Source of the DNA: an uncultured Comamonadaceae bacterium
GTDB taxonomy: Bacteria > Pseudomonadota > Gammaproteobacteria > Burkholderiales > Burkholderiaceae
Direction of reading: 5' to 3'
DNA length: 15,597 bases
NCBI GenBank assembly: GCA_946482115.1
Contig: CAMLQP010000041.1
Location: 1-15,597 of the forward strand
Shown here piece after piece: positions 1-6,864 of this stretch. The notes beneath the pieces were generated by a model. It was not told the origin of the DNA. It was given only the letters and a program-made list of their open reading frames with translations, and did no database searches. Position 1 is the stretch's first letter. Each line of letters opens with the position of its first letter. The translations under genes were made by a program, and so were the position numbers.

Positions 1-62
1 TTCGAGAAAGCTCAAGAAGCTTAGGTCGGTGTCAACGGAACCGGCAGCAGCCCAAGCGGCCC

Positions 63-1589
63 TTACCCGCCACACCCCCCGCATCCGCCACACCCCCCAC
101 AGCCGCCGCCACATCCTGCGGCACTGCCCGAGTTGCCGGTGACATTCCCGCTGCCGTCGGGAAATATGAAATTGATGCCGGCGTACATGGAGTCCGCCAT
201 CAGCGCCTGGGTCCCGAAAAGGCCAAACGCCATCGCGGTGAGCGCTGCCGGACTCAGGCCCGGGCCATCCGGCTCGGTCTTGCGGGCCCTTGCAAGCGCC
301 TGTGGCAAACCGGCCTCCAGCTGCGAGTGCCGCTCGCGGGTCCGCTGCAGTGCCCGCTCCCCTTGCAAAGAACGGGCGCGCTCGGCGACGAGCAGGCCTC
401 GCGCAAACAGGGCCGCAACAAACAGCAGCAGCGGCAAGGGCCCCGGAAGCCAGCGCCCGGCGGCGATGGCCTCCATGTAGCGTGCAGACCCCACGATCAA
501 CAGCACCAGCATGAGGCCGCCCGCAATCAGGCGGCCTGGCTCGGTATAGCCGCGCCCCAGCATCAGCCCCGCCCGCTGCAGCCGCAAGGCAATGGCCTCC
601 CGCTGGTTGTCCAGCGCCCGGCGTGTGACTTCGATATCCAGCTTGTCGTCGCCGATGGTCTTCAGGCAGGCTCGCTCGATGGCGTCCAGGTTTCGAGCCG
701 CCTCGGGGGGCTGCGGATTGACGCTGCGGTGGCAGCTTCCGCCCACGATGTCCTTGTCGTTGTGCTCGGCCTTCAGGATCAGCCAGCCGCGCTGAACCAG
801 CGATGCGATGACCGCGCCGTTGACGCGCTCATGCCCACCCGAGAGCCATGCCGCCTCGTACGGGTCCAGCACGGGAACGGCCTTTCGGGCCTGGAGAGTC
901 ATTGAACGCCAGACGAGGTAGCCCAGCAGGACAGCGGCGGCACACAGGACGAAAAGACCGCTGAACGCCCAGTCCCCAGAAGACAGCCAGGGCTGGACGC
1001 CCACCCCTTTCATGAATGCCCAGCCGCCCACCAATGCGCTGCCGATGACAACATTCAAGGTCGCATCCGAACTCCCGAAAAGGGCTGGCAAGCGGATGCC
1101 CGCCACCTGGGGCAGCTCCTGATGCAGGCGGAAGCGGCTGAACACGTCGGGCCAGATGTCAGCGGGCGGCGGGGCACCGAACCATCGGGCGTAGGCTTCC
1201 AGCGTGTTCGTGTACATGGCCTTGTGCCGCTCCAGCTCGGCCTCGCTCTCCTTGGAGGCCTCGTGGTGCAGGAATCGGCCCAGAACCTGCTCGCACAGCA
1301 TGCGGTAGGAGCGGGTCTGGGTGATGTGGAGATGCCAGGCCTCGTCCACGTCGGCGGATGGGCACACGGGGGTGCCCGCCACCTGGGTCAACCACAGAAA
1401 GCGCCGGTATTCCTGAACCACTCGCCGGGCATGCCCCAGTGTCCAGCACTGTTCACGCGCAAGTTTTTCCTCAAATCCGATCTCGGCATCCTGCTCGGAG
1501 AGCGGGAATTCGTTGATTCGATGCATCAACCCGGCGTCTGTACCGTCGGCACGATGCCGGTGGATATCGGCTTCTTCCAGCGTTTTCAT
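63..1589 (-). CDS. GRDP/DUF1399-like plus TIGR04222-like membrane protein with Cys-Gly-Gly tail
   Basis: A 508-aa protein of unknown function. The ATG at 1589 was chosen because AGGAGG lies about 6 bases upstream; the frame stays open to 1835, but that extension looks non-coding. Residues 75-140 contain the pattern VDEAWHLHITQTRSY, which resembles the DUF1399 region of glycine-rich domain proteins. Hydrophobic segments lie at about 178-194, 207-227, 354-369 and 383-400. Residues 241-270 (LDPYEAAWLSGGHERVNGAV, then a Leu-Val-Gln-Arg-Gly stretch) match my memory of the TIGR04222 core, a family known for low-complexity Gly/Cys tails. The tail at 492-508 is almost only Gly, with Cys at 493, 497, 500, 503 and 506. 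It is divergent from the nuclease gene at 1878 and has no operon partner in the window. The family assignment is from recalled motifs; any role of the tail, for example metal binding or modification, is not established. Confidence 0.8.
   Translation of the reverse strand: MKTLEEADIHRHRADGTDAGLMHRINEFPLSEQDAEIGFEEKLAREQCWTLGHARRVVQEYRRFLWLTQVAGTPVCPSADVDEAWHLHITQTRSYRMLCEQVLGRFLHHEASKESEAELERHKAMYTNTLEAYARWFGAPPPADIWPDVFSRFRLHQELPQVAGIRLPALFGSSDATLNVVIGSALVGGWAFMKGVGVQPWLSSGDWAFSGLFVLCAAAVLLGYLVWRSMTLQARKAVPVLDPYEAAWLSGGHERVNGAVIASLVQRGWLILKAEHNDKDIVGGSCHRSVNPQPPEAARNLDAIERACLKTIGDDKLDIEVTRRALDNQREAIALRLQRAGLMLGRGYTEPGRLIAGGLMLVLLIVGSARYMEAIAAGRWLPGPLPLLLFVAALFARGLLVAERARSLQGERALQRTRERHSQLEAGLPQALARARKTEPDGPGLSPAALTAMAFGLFGTQALMADSMYAGINFIFPDGSGNVTGNSGSAAGCGGGCGGCGGCGGCGG
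66..116 (-). repeat. Short in-gene repeat encoding the CGG tail
   Basis: The 3' end of the coding region is a low-complexity stretch. The plus-strand 14-mer CCGCCACACCCCCC occurs at 67-80 and again at 85-98, a period of 18 bases or six codons. On the minus strand this codes for repeated Cys-Gly-Gly units. A repeat with an in-frame period could expand or contract without breaking the reading frame. Confidence 0.7.
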
Positions 1590-1877
1590 AGAGCCTCCTG
1601 AACCACGATCGGAGAACTGCAGCACGCTGATCACCCGGGAGCCGCCCATGCAGGCGGGATTGGCGGCGATCAGTTGGCGTCGAAAACCATGCAAATTCAG
1701 TCTAGCTTTGTGAGTAAACGTTACGGAACTGTGGGTTTCCACATATTTATCAACTGCTGAACAGGCCCGTTGCCCCCCTCGTACGACACGCCGACGTTCT
1801 GGTGCCGGGCTTCGTCCATGCGGTCGCCTCGACACGCGGTGGCACCCTTATTTGCGATTACTGATACCTGAAGTAGG
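1590..1877. other. Divergent intergenic region, 288 bp
   Basis: This gap separates two divergent genes and must hold both promoters. It has an AT-richer patch at about 1681-1765. A minus-strand TAGACT (complement of 1699-1704) could be a -10 element for the 63-1589 gene, but no good -35 lies at the right distance. A short inverted repeat, TGTGG (1730-1734) with CCACA (1739-1743), is present and probably trivial. I see no RNA gene or repeat element. Confidence 0.5.
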
Positions 1878-2774
1878 ATGACTCCCACTGGTATCCCTCA
1901 CCCGCAACCCATGCCCCGCCGCCCAAAAACCTCCCTCGCCGAAGACCTGATCGATCTGGTGGCCCGCTTCCCCTGGTGGGTGGGCCTGCTGGTCGCCGTG
2001 CTGGGCTATGTGGTCCTGAGCCCCATCGCCTCCGCGCCGCTGCCCCGGGTCACCGGCACGGCGCAGCTCGGCAGCGCGATGACGTCCACGCTCTGGCGGT
2101 CCTTCGCCCTGGTCGGCCAGTACCTGGTGCCGGCCATCGGTGTGCTGGGTGCGCTGGTGTCGTTTGTCCGGCGCCGGCGGCGCAGCGCGCTGCTGGACAA
2201 CACCACGCAGTCGTCGGCGGCCGATGTGCTGCAAGACATGAGCTGGCGGGAGTTCGAGCTGCTGGTGGGCGAGGGTTTCCGGCGGCAGGGTTATGCGGTG
2301 AAGGAAACCGGCGGCGGCGGTGCCGATGGCGGCGTGGACCTGGTGCTGAAGAAGAACGGCGAGACCACGCTGGTGCAGTGCAAGCAGTGGAAGGCGTTCC
2401 GGGTGGGGGTGGCGGTGGTGCGCGAGCTGTATGGCGTGATGGCGGCGCATGGCGCGGCGGCGGGCGTGGTGGTGACGTCGGGCCATTTCACCAAGGACGC
2501 GGTGGCGTTCGCGTCGGGCCGCAACATCCGGCTGATGGAGGGTACGCAGCTGCTGGCGCTGCTGCGGCAGGCCCGGGAAGCCCGGGAGGTGGCGCCCTTG
2601 CAGGCGGCGGTGCCGGTGGAGGAGCTGGACCCGATGACGCCGGCGGGCACGCCGCCCTGCCCGGCCTGCGCGCAGCCCATGGTGCGGCGCGTGGCCAAGC
2701 GGGGCACGTCGGCGGGCAGCGCGTTCTGGGGCTGTTCGGCCTACCCGGCGTGCAAGGGCACGCGGCCGCTATGA
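1878..2774 (+). CDS. Membrane-anchored Mrr-like restriction endonuclease family protein with C4 zinc finger
   Basis: A 298-aa protein. Hydrophobic segments at about 33-50 and 76-97 place it in the inner membrane; RRRRR at 98-102 suggests the following domain is cytoplasmic. Residues 121-235 look like the Mrr_cat/PD-(D/E)XK fold: WREFE at 123-127, Asp154 in GGVDL, and Gln167-Cys168-Lys169 as the Q-x-K catalytic strand. Residues 261-292 form a topoisomerase-type zinc ribbon with Cys261, Cys264, Cys286 and Cys292. The ATG at 1878 has only a short AGG just upstream; a start at 1911 (Met12) is possible and would leave all domains intact. No methyltransferase or specificity subunit is nearby, so it is not part of a classical restriction-modification system here. 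Homologues are common solitary genes of unproven function. Confidence 0.85.
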   Translation: MTPTGIPHPQPMPRRPKTSLAEDLIDLVARFPWWVGLLVAVLGYVVLSPIASAPLPRVTGTAQLGSAMTSTLWRSFALVGQYLVPAIGVLGALVSFVRRRRRSALLDNTTQSSAADVLQDMSWREFELLVGEGFRRQGYAVKETGGGGADGGVDLVLKKNGETTLVQCKQWKAFRVGVAVVRELYGVMAAHGAAAGVVVTSGHFTKDAVAFASGRNIRLMEGTQLLALLRQAREAREVAPLQAAVPVEELDPMTPAGTPPCPACAQPMVRRVAKRGTSAGSAFWGCSAYPACKGTRPL

Positions 2775-2780
2775 CGGTGA

Positions 2781-2800
2781 CCGACCCGGAGGCCGGTCGG
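2781..2800. terminator. Possible bidirectional terminator hairpin
   Basis: CCGACC (2781-2786) and GGTCGG (2795-2800) form a perfect 6-bp stem with an 8-base loop, in the 30-bp gap between two convergent genes. There is no T tract on either side, so this is a placement-based guess. Confidence 0.35.
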
Positions 2801-2804
2801 GCCT

Positions 2805-3158
2805 TCAGAAATTGACCATCCGCGCGTCGGGCCGGGAGGCGTGGGCGTGCAGGTCGTTCATGCCGCCGAACACGGCGCCCTTGACCAGCATGCTGGCCTG
2901 GATGCCGCGAATTTCGGCACAGGGCTTGCAGACGATGACCTGGGCGTTGGGATGCTCCAGCACCTCGGCGAATCGCGAGGGCGGGCCGAAGGGGATCATC
3001 TTGGGGTGCGTGCCTTCCAGCGCCACGTTCACGGCGTCGTGGAACAGCATGATGACCACGGTGTCGCCCGCCTGCAGGGCCGAGGCGGCGAACACGAACG
3101 GCAGTGCGGCGCGGGTGACGTCGGTGGGGCCCCAGGTGGTCGAGATGGCGAAATGCAT
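2805..3158 (-). CDS. DsrE-family protein
   Basis: A 117-aa protein with the DsrE/DsrF-like pattern. It has an N-terminal strand, an ALQAGDTVVIMLFHDAV core with a characteristic hydrophobic strand (about 26-43), and a second strand followed by two cysteines (VIVCKPC, Cys77 and Cys80). DsrE-fold proteins often relay sulfur through a cysteine at this second site, but many small solitary members have no assigned role. The ATG at 3158 is preceded by GGAG at a suitable distance. A well-formed promoter lies just upstream (3189-3217). It is convergent with the Mrr-like nuclease and divergent from the small membrane protein at 3271. No other sulfur-relay gene (dsrFH, tusBCD) is adjacent, so the substrate is unknown. 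Confidence 0.75.
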   Translation of the reverse strand: MHFAISTTWGPTDVTRAALPFVFAASALQAGDTVVIMLFHDAVNVALEGTHPKMIPFGPPSRFAEVLEHPNAQVIVCKPCAEIRGIQASMLVKGAVFGGMNDLHAHASRPDARMVNF

Positions 3159-3188
3159 GGCAGCTCCGGTGGGTGTTTGGGCCGGGCC

Positions 3189-3217
3189 AGTCTACGCGCC
3201 ATGGCGCGGCCTGCCAA
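3189..3217 (-). promoter_or_regulatory. Sigma70-type promoter of the DsrE-family gene
   Basis: Read on the minus strand, TTGGCA (complement of 3212-3217; 5 of 6 to consensus) is followed by exactly 17 bases and then TAGACT (complement of 3189-3194; 4 of 6). It lies about 30 bases upstream of the ATG at 3158. The spacer contains a 14-bp perfect palindrome. Confidence 0.65.
3195..3208. promoter_or_regulatory. 14-bp perfect palindrome, possible operator
   Basis: CGCGCCATGGCGCG is its own reverse complement and sits wholly inside the -10/-35 spacer of the DsrE-family promoter. A regulator bound here would block RNA polymerase. A chance GC-rich palindrome is the alternative. Confidence 0.4.
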
Positions 3218-3245
3218 TCGAGATCCGGTGGCGCCGGCCTAGAAT
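3218..3245 (+). promoter_or_regulatory. Candidate promoter for the small membrane protein and J-like gene
   Basis: TAGAAT at 3240-3245 is a good -10 element. The best -35 is TCGAGA at 3218-3223 with a 16-base spacer, a weak match. If this is right, transcription starts near 3252, which excludes the in-frame ATG at 3244 and supports the start at 3271. It lies back to back with the minus-strand promoter. Confidence 0.35.
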
Positions 3246-3270
3246 GCCGCTGACTTCTGACCGACCCGCC

Positions 3271-3432
3271 ATGTCCCCCACCCTCGCCTCCTTCCTCGTC
3301 CTCGCGTTCTTCGGCTGCCTGACCTATCTGATCGTGGCGCCAAAGGAGCAGCGGCGTTTTGCCGTGATGGGGCTGGTGGGCACGCTGGCGGTGGCGGTGC
3401 TGGCCAGTCTGGCGCCGGCCCTGCTGCGCTAG
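3271..3432 (+). CDS. Small two-helix membrane protein
   Basis: A 53-aa hydrophobic protein that I do not recognise. Two predicted membrane segments (about 7-22 and 31-50) are joined by a short charged turn, APKEQRR. The start at 3271 was preferred to the in-frame ATG at 3244 because a likely -10 element (TAGAAT, 3240-3245) covers that codon. No clear ribosome-binding site is visible. It ends 34 bases before the J-like gene on the same strand, so the two are probably cotranscribed. High third-position GC and the clean hydrophobic layout support coding. Confidence 0.65.
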   Translation: MSPTLASFLVLAFFGCLTYLIVAPKEQRRFAVMGLVGTLAVAVLASLAPALLR

Positions 3433-3466
3433 GGCCCTTTCCTTTCCATCCGCTGGCAGCTCAACC

Positions 3467-4201
3467 ATGAACCGAAAGACGCTGTACGACGCCCTGGGCG
3501 TTTCGCCGAATGCCTCCCCCGCTTTCATCGAGGTGGCCTGGCGCCACCTCCAGGCAGAACTGGAGCCGCTGATGGAGCAGGGCCAGGCGGATGCGAAGCA
3601 GCGTCTGGCCTCGGCCCGGATCGCCTACGAGATCCTGGCGGATGCCACGAAGCGCGGCGCCTACGACGAGCGGCTGCGCGACGAGGCGGCCGAGGGTGGC
3701 GTGACCGCTGCCCCGGCTGCGCCGGCGACGGCGCCCGGCAGGACCTGGGCCATCATGGCCGGCGCGCTGGTGCTGATGGCGGTGCTGTTCTATTACCAGT
3801 ACCAGGCGTCCCAGGCGCGCTGGAAGTCCCAGGTGGCGGCCCAGGTGGCTGAAAACGACCGGCTCAAGCGCGAGGTCGAGTCGCTGAATGGCCAGCTGGC
3901 CAGCCTGACGACGCACGTGTCCAGCCTGAAGGCCAACATGGACGACAGCCAGAACCGCGCCTTCGAGCGCGACGTGGCGGCGGTGCGTCGGGACATCGAG
4001 ACCCAGCGCCAGCGGGAAGCCCAGCAGGCGCTGCAGCGCGAGAACGAGGAACGCCGCCGCCAGCAGCAGAACCAGGAGCGGCTGGCCCAGCAGGAAACGC
4101 GCAACGTGCAGAGCGAGCGGCGCTACTGGGCCTGCATGAACGAGGCGCTCAACCGGCTGAGCTCCGACCAGGCCAACGCCCAGTGCGCGCGGCTGCGCTA
4201 G
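3467..4201 (+). CDS. Membrane coiled-coil protein with degenerate J domain
   Basis: A 244-aa protein. Residues 4-70 resemble a J domain: LYDALGVSPNAS at the start, a helix II at about 18-36, and the classic helix III/IV ending AYEILADATKRGAYDERL (53-70). The HPD tripeptide expected between helices II and III is absent; the region reads LEPLMEQGQADA. Without HPD a J domain normally cannot stimulate Hsp70 ATPase, so this is J-like at best. An Ala/Pro-rich linker (about 79-92) leads to one membrane helix (about 94-110). Residues 115-218 are a long, highly charged Gln/Arg/Glu-rich coiled coil. The C-terminus has two cysteines (223, 240). The protein probably has the J-like part in the cytoplasm and the coiled coil on the other side. 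It is convergent with the SRAP gene, only 4 bases apart. Confidence 0.75.
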   Translation: MNRKTLYDALGVSPNASPAFIEVAWRHLQAELEPLMEQGQADAKQRLASARIAYEILADATKRGAYDERLRDEAAEGGVTAAPAAPATAPGRTWAIMAGALVLMAVLFYYQYQASQARWKSQVAAQVAENDRLKREVESLNGQLASLTTHVSSLKANMDDSQNRAFERDVAAVRRDIETQRQREAQQALQRENEERRRQQQNQERLAQQETRNVQSERRYWACMNEALNRLSSDQANAQCARLR

Positions 4202-4205
4202 CGGC

Positions 4206-4931
4206 TCAGAACAGCTGACCCGTCTCGCCGGCGGGCGCCGGCCGGGGCGGGCGCACGGTCTGCCCGCTGGTGGCGCGCGGGGCGCGGGCCGGCGCGGGGT
4301 CGTGAAAGCCCTCCAGCAGGCCGGGCCAGGGGCGCAGCAGCCGCGTGGCCTCGGCCACGGTGCCGCCCAGCCAGGCGCCGTAGTCCTCGGGCTGCAGGAT
4401 GACGACCATGCGCTTTTCCTCGTCGGGCTCGTGAAAGCGCCTCATGAACGGGTGCTGGTCCGCGTTCACGGTGAGCATGGACATGGTGTGCCAGGTGCGG
4501 CCCTGGTGCTCGTAGGTTTCGTAGATGCCGGCGATGCCCATGGGCTCGCCGTCCGCCCGCTGGATGCGCCAGCGCTCGTGGCGGCCGTTTTCGTGGTTGG
4601 GCTCGTAGATCCAGTCGGCCGGGATGATGCAGCGCTGCCCCGCGCGCCACGGGCCCCGGTAGGTGGGTTTGCTGGCCACGGTTTCGGAGCGGGCGTTGTA
4701 GGTGTGGCGGGCCCAGGCGACCTTGGCCACGAAGTCGGGCACCAGGCGGAAGATGGCGCCCACCAGCGCGCGTTCGTGCCGGGCCACGCCATCGGGCGAG
4801 CGGGCCGGCAGTATGCAGGGTGCGAGCCCGCCGGGGTAGGTGTCGGCGGCCGGCGCCTCGTGGGCGTGCACGACGCCGAAGTAGGTGGCCAGGCGTTCGG
4901 GGCTGGTGGCGGCGCGGTAGTTGGAGCACAT
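4206..4931 (-). CDS. SRAP (YedK/HMCES) abasic-site processing protein
   Basis: A 241-aa SOS response-associated peptidase family protein. These proteins crosslink to abasic sites in single-stranded DNA through Cys2 and protect them during replication. Cys2 directly follows the initiator Met here, as the chemistry requires. Asn79 in YNARSE, Glu110 in IPADWIYEP, and His167 in FHEPDEEKRMVVIL match the conserved Asn, Glu and His of the family. The segment around Glu110 departs from the common PADGFYEW form. The C-terminal 30 residues are Pro/Arg-rich and probably disordered. The start at 4931 lies 9 bases after the Rieske stop codon, so both genes form one unit. The position of Cys2 makes the start codon assignment strong. 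I see no LexA box upstream of the operon. Confidence 0.9.
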   Translation of the reverse strand: MCSNYRAATSPERLATYFGVVHAHEAPAADTYPGGLAPCILPARSPDGVARHERALVGAIFRLVPDFVAKVAWARHTYNARSETVASKPTYRGPWRAGQRCIIPADWIYEPNHENGRHERWRIQRADGEPMGIAGIYETYEHQGRTWHTMSMLTVNADQHPFMRRFHEPDEEKRMVVILQPEDYGAWLGGTVAEATRLLRPWPGLLEGFHDPAPARAPRATSGQTVRPPRPAPAGETGQLF

Positions 4932-4940
4932 GGGCAGGCG

Positions 4941-6119
4941 CTAGCCTACCGCATCCGGCGGCGCGAGCAGCCGCTGCTCCACGTCCTGGTGGAACCGCTG
5001 GCAGGCGAACTCGTTGCGGCCGAACACCAGCGCCTGGCTGGCGCCGCTGGCCAGGCCCGCCTGCATGCTGGCGGCCAGGGCGAAGTCTTCGTCGATGGCG
5101 GCCCAGAACATCTCGAAGTTGCGCTGCCAGTAGTCGGGCGGGCGCTTGGCCGCGAACCGCGCCGGCGCCAGCAGCCAGCCGGTGACGGCGCTGCGCGCGG
5201 GCGACAGCGGCGTGACGCCAAAGCCGTTGATGTGGTCGCCCTCCCACAGCAGCAGCGTGGACGGGAACAGGTAATAGATGACATTGACGTGGCGCGCGAG
5301 GCCGGCCAGCGTCTCGGGCGCGTGCGTCAGGTCGGCCAGGCTGCGCTTGGGCAGCACGATGCGCTGGTGCGGGCCGACGGCATCCTGCACCACGGCGTTG
5401 TCGTGGAACAGGTGGGCGATGGTCTGGCGGTGGGCGTAGGCAAAGTGGTAGCTCTCCAGGTTGGCGTCGAACACCAGCTTCCAGTTGCAGTCCACCTCGA
5501 AGCGCCGGTCCAGCGGCGCGGCGGTGTGCGCGTCGAAGCCCAGCGCCTCGATCTCGGCGGCCAGCGGGCCGAAGTGGCCGTCCCAGTCAAAGGCGGGCAC
5601 ACGCGGGTCGGCCACCACCCAGACCATGCCCAGGCGTTCGGTGCAGGGCAAGGCGGCCAGCGCGGACTGCTCGCGCGGCGCGTGCGGAAAGTCGGCCTCG
5701 TGCGGGCGGCCCACGCAGGCGCCGGTGTTGCTGTACGTCCAGCTGTGGTACGGGCAGACGAAGCGCTCGCGCCCGCTGCCGCTGGCGCCGTCGGGCACCA
5801 GCGCGGCGCCCCGGTGGCGGCAGACGTTGAGGTGGGCGCGCACCGCGCCGTCGGCCCCGCGCGTGAGCAGCACGGGCTGGCCGTGCACGCGGGTGGCGAG
5901 CCAGTCACCCGCCCGGGCCAGGGCCGCGCCGGGCGCGGCGGGCTGGGGCCAGCGGCGCAGGCCGGCCAGCTCCAGCGGCAGGCGCGCCGGGTCCAGGTAG
6001 CGCTGCACCGGCGAGAAGCTGCCGGCCTCGCGCTGCGGCTGCTCGCCGGCGGCGGCGCGTTTGAGGCGCTGGAACAGATCGGGAACGGACAGCGTGGTGG
6101 CAGGCGGGGCGTGGCTCAT
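4941..6119 (-). CDS. Rieske 2Fe-2S aromatic-ring-hydroxylating oxygenase, alpha subunit
   Basis: A 392-aa oxygenase subunit. The Rieske cluster is ligated by Cys100 and His102 (CRHRG) and Cys122 and His125 (CPYHSW). The catalytic domain carries NWKLVFDANLESYHFAYAH (212-230), giving His225 and His230 as mononuclear iron ligands, with Asp343 or Asp345 as the likely third. The length and layout fit alpha subunits of the choline monooxygenase / GbcA / phenylpropionate dioxygenase superfamily; the substrate cannot be told. No reductase, ferredoxin or beta subunit gene is adjacent, so electrons must come from elsewhere. The start at 6119 (MSHAPP) is where homology begins; the open frame runs further upstream without support. 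A CACAAT a few bases before the ATG looks like a -10 element, which would make the mRNA nearly leaderless. Confidence 0.9.
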   Translation of the reverse strand: MSHAPPATTLSVPDLFQRLKRAAAGEQPQREAGSFSPVQRYLDPARLPLELAGLRRWPQPAAPGAALARAGDWLATRVHGQPVLLTRGADGAVRAHLNVCRHRGAALVPDGASGSGRERFVCPYHSWTYSNTGACVGRPHEADFPHAPREQSALAALPCTERLGMVWVVADPRVPAFDWDGHFGPLAAEIEALGFDAHTAAPLDRRFEVDCNWKLVFDANLESYHFAYAHRQTIAHLFHDNAVVQDAVGPHQRIVLPKRSLADLTHAPETLAGLARHVNVIYYLFPSTLLLWEGDHINGFGVTPLSPARSAVTGWLLAPARFAAKRPPDYWQRNFEMFWAAIDEDFALAASMQAGLASGASQALVFGRNEFACQRFHQDVEQRLLAPPDAVG

Positions 6120-6165
6120 GCGTGCATTGTGGGCACGCCGCGCCCCGCCCTGCCATTCAGGCGAC

Positions 6166-6177
6166 CCGCAATTGCGG
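6166..6177. promoter_or_regulatory. 12-bp perfect palindrome in the divergent Rieske/bfr region
   Basis: CCGCAATTGCGG is perfectly self-complementary and lies about 46 bases upstream of the Rieske start and about 160 bases upstream of bfr. It could be an operator. It does not resemble a Fur or OxyR site. Confidence 0.3.
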
Positions 6178-6338
6178 CGTGCCGCCGGACAGGCTAAGGC
6201 GGCGCGTGCCCACGCAAACGGAACGCGAATCTTTTTCATGCTGACCCGCATGCAGACCGCTTCCGTGGGGGTTTGAACGTCCGCCCTGCCGCCACAGGGC
6301 GACAATGCGGCATCACAACCACAACAAAAGGACGCACC

Positions 6339-6815
6339 ATGAAAGGCGACGCCAAGGTCATCGCGCACCTGCAAGCCCAGCTCAAGAACGAGCTGACCGC
6401 CATCAACCAGTATTTCGTGCACTACCGCATGCTCAAGCACTGGGGCCTGGACAAGCTGGCCAAGAAGGAATACGACGAATCCATCGGCGAGATGAAACAC
6501 GCGGACAAGCTGATGGACCGCATCTTCACGCTCGACGGCCTGCCCAACCTGCAGGACCTGGGCAAGCTGAGCATCGGCGAGGACGTGCCCGAAATCCTGC
6601 GCTGCGACCTGGCGCTGGAGACGGGCGCCCAGGCCACCATCAAGGACGGCATCGCCCACTGCGAGAGCGTTCGCGACTACGTCTCGCGCGACCTGCTGCA
6701 GGACATCCTGGACGACACCGAGGAGCACATCGATTTCCTCGAGACCCAGATCGAGCTGGTGGACAAGGTGGGCCTGCCGAACTACCTGCAGAGCCAGATG
6801 GGCGAAGTCAGCTGA
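6339..6815 (+). CDS. bfr: Bacterioferritin
   Basis: A 158-aa protein, the same length as E. coli Bfr. It assembles into a 24-subunit haem-containing cage that stores iron as ferric mineral. Glu18, Glu51, His54 and Glu94 of the ferroxidase centre are present, as is Met52, the haem ligand. His130 is present, but the position of Glu127 in E. coli Bfr is Thr127 here (DDTEEH), with Glu128 next to it. AAAAGGA precedes the ATG at 6339. GACAAT at 6301-6306 could be a -10 element, but no good -35 is spaced for it. Bfd, the usual electron donor for iron release, is encoded 7 kb away at 13669. The gene converges on ahpF. Confidence 0.95.
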   Translation: MKGDAKVIAHLQAQLKNELTAINQYFVHYRMLKHWGLDKLAKKEYDESIGEMKHADKLMDRIFTLDGLPNLQDLGKLSIGEDVPEILRCDLALETGAQATIKDGIAHCESVRDYVSRDLLQDILDDTEEHIDFLETQIELVDKVGLPNYLQSQMGEVS

Positions 6816-6822
6816 CCCACCC

Positions 6823-6863
6823 CCGCGCCGCGCCTGCGGCGTGGTGTCCCCGGCGGAAACACC
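6823..6863. terminator. Hairpin pair between convergent bfr and ahpF
   Basis: CCGCGCCGC (6823-6831) pairs with GCGGCGTGG (6836-6844), 9 bp with one G-U and a 4-base loop. A second stem, GGTGT (6843-6847) with ACACC (6859-6863), overlaps it and is exclusive with it. No T tract follows on either strand. The location between two stop codons suggests a bidirectional transcription stop. Confidence 0.4.
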
Positions 6864-6864
6864 T

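Noticed and set aside
8..22. Inverted repeat AAGCT/AGCTT at the left edge
   Set aside because: Five base pairs with no T tract; expected by chance.
1..24. Possible end of a plus-strand gene (FEKAQEA then stop)
   Set aside because: Only seven codons are visible, and their third positions are mostly A or T, unlike the surrounding genes.
1590..1835. N-terminal extension of the GRDP/TIGR04222-like protein
   Set aside because: A strong AGGAGG-ATG start lies at 1589, and the extension covers an AT-rich likely promoter region without recognisable protein features.
1878..2774. A restriction-modification or defence island around the Mrr-like nuclease
   Set aside because: No methyltransferase, helicase, toxin or mobile-element gene is near it; the neighbours are ordinary genes.
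4302..6197. Long plus-strand open frame opposite the Rieske and SRAP genes
   Set aside because: It is antisense to two genes with intact catalytic motifs, and its Gly/Ala/Val/His/Gln-rich composition is typical of reverse frames in high-GC DNA.
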